The position numbers were made by a program, and so were the translations under genes. Positions 27,988-34,880 of a DNA stretch of 64,000 nucleotides are shown piece after piece. The stretch comes from an uncultured Bacilli bacterium (lineage in GTDB: Bacteria > Bacillota_I > Bacilli_A > RF39 > UBA660). Under the pieces are notes generated by a model. That model was not told the DNA's origin. It did no database searches and worked only from the letters and a program-made list of their open reading frames with translations. Location: positions 1 through 64,000 of the forward strand of contig CAKOMR010000003.1 of the NCBI GenBank assembly GCA_934096705.1. Direction: 5' to 3'. Every line of letters starts with the position of its first letter. The first letter of the stretch is position 1.

Positions 27988-29781
27988 TTAATTCAAGAAT
28001 TTTTCTATGCTTTCTTTAGAAAGCCTATCGTATTCTTTTTTCCAATTTTCATATAATTTCATTACTTTTTCTTTATTTTCAAGGCAATATTTAGCTTTTT
28101 CATATATAGCTAAAACATCATCAGCCTTGTCGACTACCAAATATTTTTCAATTTCCGTTCCATCCCAATAGTGATGATTGTTACCAGTTATACAAGGAAC
28201 TCCAAGTTCAAAACTTTCAAGTGGTATTAAAGGAGCACACTCTGAGAAAGTAACATAAAAATTAATGTCATTTCCTGCTATTCTCTCAAGAAGTTTTTCT
28301 CTTGAAACATTGTTTTGAAGTCCCGTTATTGCGATGTTATAAACTTTAGCCATAACTTCAGTTTTAAAATTTATTGGAACACAATCTATTCTTGCGTTTT
28401 CAAATAAAGATGCCGCTCCAAGTTGATTATAAAAATTTTTAACCCATCTATCACCTGAAGCATATAAACCTATTTTAGTTCCATTAGCTTTTTTTGTATT
28501 CTTATTTACTTTAGCTTTATCAATATGAACTGTATTATAAATAAATTCAACGTTATAACCCTTTAATTTATAAAAATCATACATGCTCTTTTTAACAAAG
28601 CAAATACTTTTTATTACATTATTATCAAGTAAATTAAATATCGTTTTAAACATATCAAAATCATAATATTCTACATTCATAGCATTACTTCCATGCCAAA
28701 TAACTTTTACTGTAATTTTAGAATTTAATTCTTTTAATTTCTTAGCTATTTTATCCCAGCCGTATGCAAATGCACTAAAAACTACTAACCTAATTTTACT
28801 TTCAGCAATAATTTGTGCAATTGAGTTAATAAGTATTTCATCTTCATATTGTTCTATACCAACCACATTTTCAAATAGTTCTTTCGTAGCATTTTTAGTT
28901 CCTAACCAATTATTATTGTAAAAAACTACATATTTTTCTTGACTATATTTGGAAAATTCATTTTTAAATGAATTTAATGCATTATTTCTCAATGTATCTT
29001 TGTATCTATTTCTACGATATTTTACATAAGGATATAAAATAACTTTAGCTATATTTTTTAAAGTATGTTTTCCCCATACTAAAATATCCACTAAAAGATT
29101 TCCTACTTTTTTACCAAAAATCATTTCAAATTGAATTCTTTTTTTGTCTTTCATAGGAAGCCAACTACCAATATAATAATGAATCATACAAGTATTTTCA
29201 GTAAACATATTATTTGTATCTAAACAGCTTATTGGATAAAAATAATCTCTTGCATAAATCTTTATTCCATCTTTTAAAAGTTGATTATGCATATGATCGT
29301 ATTTTAAACCATATTCTGTTTTTAAGATATTTCCAAGAAGTGTTGGAATTGAGAAGGAAAACATATTATCTTCATCAAAATCATTTTCTTTATAAAAATC
29401 CCATAATTTATTAATTAATGGATGATTTTTATTTTTTGAATATAAAACTCCTACAGCAACATTAAATTCAGATTCCCAGCCAGCAAAAACCTCATCTTTA
29501 AATAGTTCATCTACATTTTTGGTTACAATCATGTCTGTATCAAAATATATTCCACCATATTCTTTTAAAGCATAAATTCTTGCTACATCACTTACAAATG
29601 CCCATTTTTTAGCCTCATATGCTTTTTTAGAAAAGTTTGTCATATTTACATCAAAATTTTGTTCATTCCATTCTATAATTTCAAAATCAGGTAAATATTT
29701 TTTCCAACTTTTAATACATTTTTTAGCAAGTTTTGGTAAAGGTTTTCCCCCAAACCAACAGTAATGTATATACTTTTTCAT
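27988..29781 (-). CDS. Two-domain glycosyltransferase (DXD sugar-transferase plus GT4-like)
   Basis: 597 residues. Residues 1-220 match the Gly_transf_sug/capsular type: IHYCWFGGKPLPKLAKKCIK, KKWAFVSDVARIYALKEYGG, and IYFDTDMIVTKNVDEL with the DXD metal site. After a basic linker (residues 230-260), residues 280-590 look like a GT-B enzyme: VIWHGSNAMNVEYYD, KIGLYASGDRWVKNFYNQLG, and NFYVTFSECAPLIPLESFEL, GVPCITGNN. Two activities in one chain would add two sugars in sequence. GGAGGAAG precedes the ATG. Confidence 0.85.
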   Translation of the reverse strand: MKKYIHYCWFGGKPLPKLAKKCIKSWKKYLPDFEIIEWNEQNFDVNMTNFSKKAYEAKKWAFVSDVARIYALKEYGGIYFDTDMIVTKNVDELFKDEVFAGWESEFNVAVGVLYSKNKNHPLINKLWDFYKENDFDEDNMFSFSIPTLLGNILKTEYGLKYDHMHNQLLKDGIKIYARDYFYPISCLDTNNMFTENTCMIHYYIGSWLPMKDKKRIQFEMIFGKKVGNLLVDILVWGKHTLKNIAKVILYPYVKYRRNRYKDTLRNNALNSFKNEFSKYSQEKYVVFYNNNWLGTKNATKELFENVVGIEQYEDEILINSIAQIIAESKIRLVVFSAFAYGWDKIAKKLKELNSKITVKVIWHGSNAMNVEYYDFDMFKTIFNLLDNNVIKSICFVKKSMYDFYKLKGYNVEFIYNTVHIDKAKVNKNTKKANGTKIGLYASGDRWVKNFYNQLGAASLFENARIDCVPINFKTEVMAKVYNIAITGLQNNVSREKLLERIAGNDINFYVTFSECAPLIPLESFELGVPCITGNNHHYWDGTEIEKYLVVDKADDVLAIYEKAKYCLENKEKVMKLYENWKKEYDRLSKESIEKFLN

Positions 29782-30860
29782 TATTCTTCCTCCACCTTAT
29801 TTATAAATTCATTTAACATATAGTCGTTGTATTTTATATAATTAAATCCATAATCAATTTTTTTATTTAAATTCTCATTAATAATATTTGCATTATCTTT
29901 AGCATTACTACTTAAAATATTAAAATAATTTCTTGTGTCAATAAAGCCATCACTCGTAGGCACTGTTGTATAAACATTTTTATTTAAAACCAAAGATTCT
30001 AAATAAATAACTGGAAAGCCTTCATAATATGAAGTTAATATTATAGCACTAGCATTTTTCATGTATTTATATGGATTAATATCAGATTTAACCATTTTAA
30101 CATAATCATTAATATTATATTTTTCAATAAGTTTCTTAATATAACCTTCATCATTTCCAGAACCTAATATAGTTAAAAATGCATTTTTATTTAATTTAAT
30201 TAAATTATTAAACGTATCAATTAATAAATCAAAATTTTTAGATGTTTTATCAAGCCTGCCAACATAAAGAAGATTTACTTTTTTTTTGTTAAAAAAATCG
30301 CACTTTTCTTTAGACAAATCAATTATCTTTTTACTATCAATTAAATTATTTACTACAAAAGCTTTACCTTGCAAATTTGGATAAATGTCTAACATTTTAT
30401 CCATAGACTCATTTGATACAAAAAACACCTTTTTAAATTTGCTAAAATTTAGTATCAAAAAAAAGTTTTTTAGTTTTTGCAAATCATCTTTGTATACTTG
30501 AACATAATTACTATGTATATATAAAGAATTATTTTTCGAAGAAACTAAAGCCAGTTTACTGCAAATAACTGAATAAGTTGCATAAGAACAACTAAAATAA
30601 AATTTATTATGATATTTTAAATAAAAACTAAGTCTTTTAGAAAAGTTAATAATTTTTCTTTTTATAACATTTTTTGATATTGAAATTTTATATTCAATAA
30701 TATGAATTTTCGAATCAATAGTTTGTAACAAAGGTCCTTTTTTCTCTTCCAAAAAAAGGTAGATATCATATTTATCTACTAATGAATTAAGAAGATTAAC
30801 AAGTGCCTTCTCCATACCACCAATTTCTAAATTTTTACTAAAAAATGCTACCTTTTTCAA
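29781..30860 (-). CDS. GT4 family glycosyltransferase
   Basis: 359 residues, GT-B fold. N-terminus KKVAFFSKNLEIGGMEKALV is the donor/acceptor glycine loop of GT4; later KVNLLYVGRLDKTSKNFDLL, LTILGSGNDEGYIKKLIEKY and ASAIILTSYYEGFPVIYLES with the conserved Glu pair. The start codon is TTG (30858-30860) nine bases after GGAAGG; no closer ATG is in frame. It directly follows the ABC ATPase gene, so it is in the exporter operon. Confidence 0.88.
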   Translation of the reverse strand: MKKVAFFSKNLEIGGMEKALVNLLNSLVDKYDIYLFLEEKKGPLLQTIDSKIHIIEYKISISKNVIKRKIINFSKRLSFYLKYHNKFYFSCSYATYSVICSKLALVSSKNNSLYIHSNYVQVYKDDLQKLKNFFLILNFSKFKKVFFVSNESMDKMLDIYPNLQGKAFVVNNLIDSKKIIDLSKEKCDFFNKKKVNLLYVGRLDKTSKNFDLLIDTFNNLIKLNKNAFLTILGSGNDEGYIKKLIEKYNINDYVKMVKSDINPYKYMKNASAIILTSYYEGFPVIYLESLVLNKNVYTTVPTSDGFIDTRNYFNILSSNAKDNANIINENLNKKIDYGFNYIKYNDYMLNEFINKVEEE

Positions 30861-30862
30861 AT

Positions 30863-31609
30863 TTATTTACCTTCCATAAATTTTAAATATTCATCACACA
30901 CTTCTTTGCCACCAATTTTTTGAACAACCCCATGTTCTATCCAAACTACGCTATCACATAATTTTTTTATTGATTCAGTTGAATGTGATACATAAAGTAC
31001 AGTAGTTCCACCGCCTATCATATCCATCATTTTTCTTTCACTTTTAGCTTGAAATGCAATATCACCAACCGAAAGTATTTCATCTACTATAAGTATTTCA
31101 GGATCTACTATTGTAGCTATTGAAAATGCAAGTCTTGCTACCATACCTGAAGAAAAGTTTTGAACTGGCACATCAAGAAAATCTTTTAATTCAGAAAATT
31201 CAACTATTTCATCAAATTTTGAATCAATAAGTTCTTTAGAATACCCCATAACTGCACCATTTAAATAAATATTTTCTCTTGCCGTAAGTTGTGGGTCAAA
31301 ACCTGCTCCAAGTTCAATCATAGGGCAAATATTACCATATGCTTTAACCACTCCTTCGGTAGGTTTCATAACACCAGCAACAACTTTTAAAAGTGTAGAT
31401 TTTCCGGCTCCATTTGAACCAATAAAACCAACAACTTCACCCTTTTTTATATTTACATTTACATTTTTAAGTGCCCAAAACTCATTTTTAACTTTCTTTT
31501 TATGTTTACCCAAATCAACAAACCATTGTTTTAAAGAAAAACCTTTTTCTATTCCAAGGTTAAACTTCATGGAAACATTTTCTATTTCAATCATATTTTC
31601 TTTTTCCAT
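30863..31609 (-). CDS. Polysaccharide ABC exporter, ATP-binding subunit (Wzt/TagH type)
   Basis: 248 residues. Walker A GFIGSNGAGKSTLLKVVAG, signature VQNFSSGMVARLAFSIA, Walker B PEILIVDEILSVGD, then the H-loop VLYVSHSTESI. The N-terminal SMKFNLGIEKGFSLKQWFVD is typical of TagH/RfbE-type ATPases. There is no long C-terminal carbohydrate-binding extension, unlike Wzt with its binding domain or B. subtilis TagH. The start is the ATG at 31607-31609 behind GGGAGG, inside the permease stop region. Pairs with the permease to move a lipid-linked polymer across the membrane. Confidence 0.92.
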   Translation of the reverse strand: MEKENMIEIENVSMKFNLGIEKGFSLKQWFVDLGKHKKKVKNEFWALKNVNVNIKKGEVVGFIGSNGAGKSTLLKVVAGVMKPTEGVVKAYGNICPMIELGAGFDPQLTARENIYLNGAVMGYSKELIDSKFDEIVEFSELKDFLDVPVQNFSSGMVARLAFSIATIVDPEILIVDEILSVGDIAFQAKSERKMMDMIGGGTTVLYVSHSTESIKKLCDSVVWIEHGVVQKIGGKEVCDEYLKFMEGK

Positions 31610-31619
31610 AAATGCCTCC

Positions 31620-32417
31620 CTAAACATAATAGATAAATTTATCTTGTTTTTTCTTAAAGATAAATATTCCAAGCAAGAAAATAATTAGTGCAGAAGCTCC
31701 GCAACCCGCAAATTGGCCAAGAGTCGGTGTATTATGATATAAAATAATCGTTCTTGCAAAATTAATAATTTGATACATTGGATTAAACTTCATTAAAAAT
31801 TGAATTGTATGACTTCCTATTGCACTTATATCATACATTACCGGAGTAAGATAATTCCATATTGTTAAAATAATCCCATAAATATAAAACATATCTCTTA
31901 AAAAAACTGATACTGTAGATAAAATAAATCCCATTCCAACAGTAAATAAAAATAAACAAATAAATGAATATGGAAGCAATATATGTTGCCAACATAGTCC
32001 AGTACCCGTAGCAAGTATTACAATATAAAGTGGTATTAACGTAAGTAAAAAGTTAATACCTACAAATATGCATTTTGAAAGTGGAAAAATATACTTAGGA
32101 ATATAAACTTTATTAATTAAACTAAAGTTTCCTACAACACTACTCATTGCAAGGTTACTAGCTTCACTAAAATAATTAAAATATGTAAGTCCTATAAGTA
32201 GATATGCAAGATAACTTACTCCCGGAGTTGAAAACTTAAATACGTTAGAAAAAACTACTGCCATAACAGCCATCATAAGTATAGGATAAAGAAGACTCCA
32301 AAGTACTCCTAATACACTTCTTTTATATTTTACTTTAAAATCTCTTGAAACAAGTTGTTCAAGCAAAAAAGAATATTTTTTATAAACATATTTTAAATTA
32401 TTAATTATTTTTTTCAT
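31620..32417 (-). CDS. Polysaccharide ABC exporter, permease subunit (Wzm/TagG type)
   Basis: 265 residues with six membrane helices. The N-terminal amphipathic segment LLEQLVSRDFKVKYKRSVLG followed by LWSLLYPILMM is the hallmark of ABC-2 polysaccharide permeases. Seen also: NFSLINKVYIPKYIFPLS and FLMKFNPMYQIINFARTIIL. AGAGGAAAT lies before the ATG. First gene of the long leftward polysaccharide operon, directly behind a good promoter. Confidence 0.93.
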   Translation of the reverse strand: MKKIINNLKYVYKKYSFLLEQLVSRDFKVKYKRSVLGVLWSLLYPILMMAVMAVVFSNVFKFSTPGVSYLAYLLIGLTYFNYFSEASNLAMSSVVGNFSLINKVYIPKYIFPLSKCIFVGINFLLTLIPLYIVILATGTGLCWQHILLPYSFICLFLFTVGMGFILSTVSVFLRDMFYIYGIILTIWNYLTPVMYDISAIGSHTIQFLMKFNPMYQIINFARTIILYHNTPTLGQFAGCGASALIIFLLGIFIFKKKQDKFIYYV

Positions 32418-32438
32418 ATACTTTATTTCCTCTAAATA

Positions 32439-32467
32439 ATTATACTAAAATTAATCAAATGTAGCAA
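32439..32467 (-). promoter_or_regulatory. Promoter of the polysaccharide export operon
   Basis: On the minus strand TTGCTA (32462-32467), a 17-base spacer and TATAAT (32439-32444) lie just upstream of the permease gene. This would drive the genes from 32.4 kb down to the terminator near 22.8 kb. Confidence 0.7.
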
Positions 32468-32514
32468 GTTTTAAAGCAAAAATTGGCATTTTATATAGTT
32501 GCATAGTTTCAAAA

Positions 32515-32545
32515 AAATCACTTAACATCAAAATTAAGTGATTAA
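32515..32545 (-). terminator. Intrinsic terminator of the surface protein gene
   Basis: Minus strand AATCACTTAA, an eight-base loop, TTAAGTGATT and a T run lie directly after the stop codon at 32549-32551. Confidence 0.85.
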
Positions 32546-32548
32546 TTA

Positions 32549-34429
32549 TTATTCTACTACGAACGGATTTGTATATGACCCATCTCCTGAGGTATACCCG
32601 GTGCCAGGCTTTAAAGAAATGGCCGGACGCACGCCCCCCGCATTGTTGACGCTGCTGCTGCTCATGCCACCCGTGGCGTTCACGCCCCAACCGTAAGCGT
32701 TGGTGCTGTAGAAGTTGTACGGGGAAGCAAGCCAATACCAATTGCCAGTCTTCAAATAGTAAGTACTATAACTGGCATTTCTATATGCAAGCCAAACTTC
32801 AGGTGCGGATAATAACCCAACCGGGTAATCAAGTTTCGCTTTACTATTACTCATACTGAATCTATCAGTTTCATTTGTACATGCTAAACTATAATTGGTA
32901 TTATAATTTTTAAAATATAAATAGGTTGTTGTACTTCCCCCATTTGGGTTCCATCCATTTGTTGATTGATTGTTCATAGTTCTGTCATTGCAAAATACTG
33001 TATCTTCGAGTTTATCTGTATAACTTGTCATATTTTCCTTATACCATGTATCTATATATGTTTTTATTGTACTATCTTTGGTATTTACATCATCTGCATA
33101 TAACATTTCATTTATTGCATCGTCTACTGATTTGCCACCTGTAAGTGTTATATAATATGCTGTACTTGAACTTGTATAATATACATAATAAAGTGATGTA
33201 CATGTTGTTCCTGTAGTAAAGCATGTATAATGATTACTATTAATTGTATTATATCCACTTGACCATGTTTCTACTGTTTTTGTATCACTTAATGTATATG
33301 TTCCATTTGAGTATGTGAATGTATTTCCAAATACTATATTTGATTGTGATGACATACTCTTACTTGAATATGTATAAACTGTATTATACATGTATCCTAC
33401 ATATGCTGGTGAATTATGTGTGCTATTAAATGCTTTTGTACTTGCAAGTTGTGATGATGTTCCACTATTATTGCATGACTTGACAACTTCTCCAGATGCT
33501 TTACCTACACTAAATGTTACTGTATCATTGCCACTTGCACCACTACTATCTTTTGTATATGATACTTTTATTACATCAGATGTTGTAAGTCCTGTTAATG
33601 CTATTGTTCCGGTTTCTGTTCCACTATGGTTTTCAAGTGCTGTACCATTTTTATAAAAATATGCTTTATCAAAGCCTGCTTCAGATGACATTGTATAACT
33701 AATATAATAGTCACCAGCAGTTGCTACTGAAAATGAAATTGAACCTGTTGCACTATTTGTCTTATTTGTACTTACCCACGTTTTACTTGTACTATCAAAT
33801 GTATATGGATACGTTGCATCATTGCTAACACTTGTATAGGCAGATTCTTCAATTGGAGTTGTACTAACTATATCTTTCTGTATTCCGTTATACACCATTT
33901 TTATTCCACCAGTATCAGTGGTTCTTACCATTTTCCAGCAAAATCCAGCAAAAAAAACATTGTTATCCTCTACCGCTCCAGTAAAATAATAAATATTATT
34001 GTCATAAGTAGTTGCATCTCCAAATTCAGTTGGATTATATAATTTTACAAATTCATCACTATTTTTATATCTTTGTTCAATCTCACTATATAAATAATTT
34101 GGAACATAATCAAAATATAAATAACATTTATCTGCTCCTAAAAGTGACATTTTGATTTTACCAGTTTCAGAATTATAATCACTAATTTTTCCACCATTTT
34201 CGCAATTAGTTTTTTCTTCATTTAGTTTGTATTTGCCAATTGGTATATTATTTGAGGATGCTCTTGTATAATCTGAAGCACCATTTTCCTTAATCATAAT
34301 TGCTAAAGAGTTATTTTTATTTTCTACATTATTTTCTTTCAAAGTATTTTTATTACTGACTTGAAAATATAATAACATCCCTAAACAAATTATTATTCCA
34401 GTAATTAATAAAATAAATCTTTTTTTCAT
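32549..34429 (-). CDS. Signal-anchored surface protein with DGR-like variable C-terminus
   Basis: 626 residues. An N-terminal signal anchor (residues 4-23) is followed by a conserved-looking module with IPIGKYKLNEEKTNCENGG and KMSLLGADKCYLYFDYV, a beta-rich domain (about 225-320) and a C-terminal domain of C-type-lectin/FGE-like style: GLLSAPEVWLAYRN, NWYWLASPYNF, GGVRPAISLKPG, like DUF6273-type proteins. The stretch encoding residues 563-602 (32624-32743) is about two thirds GC in an otherwise AT-rich gene and is dense in AAC, AGC and other NNC codons. GGGAG lies 12 bases before the ATG. Upstream lies a region bracketed by inverted repeats, so expression may be phase-variable. Confidence 0.8.
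   Translation of the reverse strand: MKKRFILLITGIIICLGMLLYFQVSNKNTLKENNVENKNNSLAIMIKENGASDYTRASSNNIPIGKYKLNEEKTNCENGGKISDYNSETGKIKMSLLGADKCYLYFDYVPNYLYSEIEQRYKNSDEFVKLYNPTEFGDATTYDNNIYYFTGAVEDNNVFFAGFCWKMVRTTDTGGIKMVYNGIQKDIVSTTPIEESAYTSVSNDATYPYTFDSTSKTWVSTNKTNSATGSISFSVATAGDYYISYTMSSEAGFDKAYFYKNGTALENHSGTETGTIALTGLTTSDVIKVSYTKDSSGASGNDTVTFSVGKASGEVVKSCNNSGTSSQLASTKAFNSTHNSPAYVGYMYNTVYTYSSKSMSSQSNIVFGNTFTYSNGTYTLSDTKTVETWSSGYNTINSNHYTCFTTGTTCTSLYYVYYTSSSTAYYITLTGGKSVDDAINEMLYADDVNTKDSTIKTYIDTWYKENMTSYTDKLEDTVFCNDRTMNNQSTNGWNPNGGSTTTYLYFKNYNTNYSLACTNETDRFSMSNSKAKLDYPVGLLSAPEVWLAYRNASYSTYYLKTGNWYWLASPYNFYSTNAYGWGVNATGGMSSSSVNNAGGVRPAISLKPGTGYTSGDGSYTNPFVVE
32623..32743 (-). other. GC-rich putative hypervariable region (DGR VR candidate)
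   Basis: I count 59 G or C in the 90 bases 32623-32712, against a clearly AT-rich background on both sides. On the coding strand it contains TAC AAC TTC TAC AGC ACC AAC and four consecutive AGC codons, then a GC-rich block encoding AGGVRP near the 3' end of the gene. Adenine-directed mutagenesis of a template with AAC codons gives exactly NNC codons of this sort. No template copy or reverse transcriptase is in the window. Confidence 0.55.
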
Positions 34430-34462
34430 ACTTTATTTTCTCCCATAAATACGGGTTTCATT

Positions 34463-34489
34463 TTTCTTAAATCTAATACATTTAAGAAA
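34463..34489 (+). repeat. Left inverted recombination-like site
   Basis: Perfect 9-bp arms TTTCTTAAA (34463-34471) and TTTAAGAAA (34481-34489) flank the asymmetric spacer TCTAATACA. The reverse complement of the spacer matches the right site's spacer at eight of nine positions. Confidence 0.8.
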
Positions 34490-34785
34490 ATTTTTTGTTT
34501 TTAAGCATAACTATGGGAAATAACAAATATTATAAAACAAATTTGACTAGAAATTATTAAATAAACGTTTTTTTAAAATATCTAATTTGCTCAGCATTTA
34601 AGTCAAAAAAAGTGAAAAAATCTAACCATTTTTTTGACTAGAAATTTTAAAAAAAATTAAGTACTTTTAGATTAAAAATATATAATTTTTTATCAAATTT
34701 TGACATTTTATTTATATAATTATACAAATTTTTATAAAAATATGATAATATTAAATTGTAATAGTACGAAGATATGGGAACGTTT
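34490..34785. promoter_or_regulatory. Putative invertible promoter segment
   Basis: A 296-base AT-rich segment between the two inverted sites, without an open reading frame. It holds a plus-strand TTGACA (34700-34705) with TACAAA 17 bases on (a TATAAT nearer by), and a minus-strand TTGACT (34601-34606) with TAGATA (34579-34584) after 16 bases. A 14-base direct repeat TTTGACTAGAAATT is at 34542-34555 and 34633-34646. Depending on orientation, one or the other promoter would face the surface gene at 34429. That the segment inverts is inference. With its sites it makes up most of the 450-base gap 34430-34879. Confidence 0.55.
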
Positions 34786-34812
34786 TTTCTTAAATGTATT
34801 AGTTTTAAGAAA
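34786..34812 (-). repeat. Right inverted recombination-like site
   Basis: The same 9-bp arms, TTTCTTAAA (34786-34794) and TTTAAGAAA (34804-34812), flank the spacer TGTATTAGT. It is oriented opposite to the left site (26 of 27 bases agree after reverse complementing). Confidence 0.8.
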
Positions 34813-34848
34813 GTTTATTGCCTAATATATGCTGAAAAATTGAACATA

Positions 34849-34880
34849 AAAAAATGACTATTTTTATAGTCAAATTTTTT
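34849..34880. terminator. Bidirectional terminator at end of sensor gene
   Basis: TGACTAT-tttt-ATAGTCA with A and T runs on either side lies right at the stop of the gene ending at 34880, isolating it from the invertible segment. Confidence 0.8.

Noticed and set aside
32451..32741. Open frame of 96 codons over the GC-rich end of the surface gene
   Set aside because: It is a different frame on the same strand, caused by the high GC of the region; composition is unnatural and the true frame is fixed by the long gene.
33390..33656. Plus-strand open frame of 88 codons inside the surface gene
   Set aside because: Antisense shadow of the Thr/Ser/Gly-rich coding sequence, with no ribosome site or family resemblance.
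34542..34646. CRISPR-like array from the repeated TTTGACTAGAAATT
   Set aside because: Only two 14-base copies and no cas genes; more likely regulatory or promoter elements.
34430..34879. Template repeat or small RNA for a DGR in the gap beside the surface gene
   Set aside because: The gap is AT-rich throughout and has no copy of the GC-rich stretch; no reverse transcriptase is found anywhere in the window.
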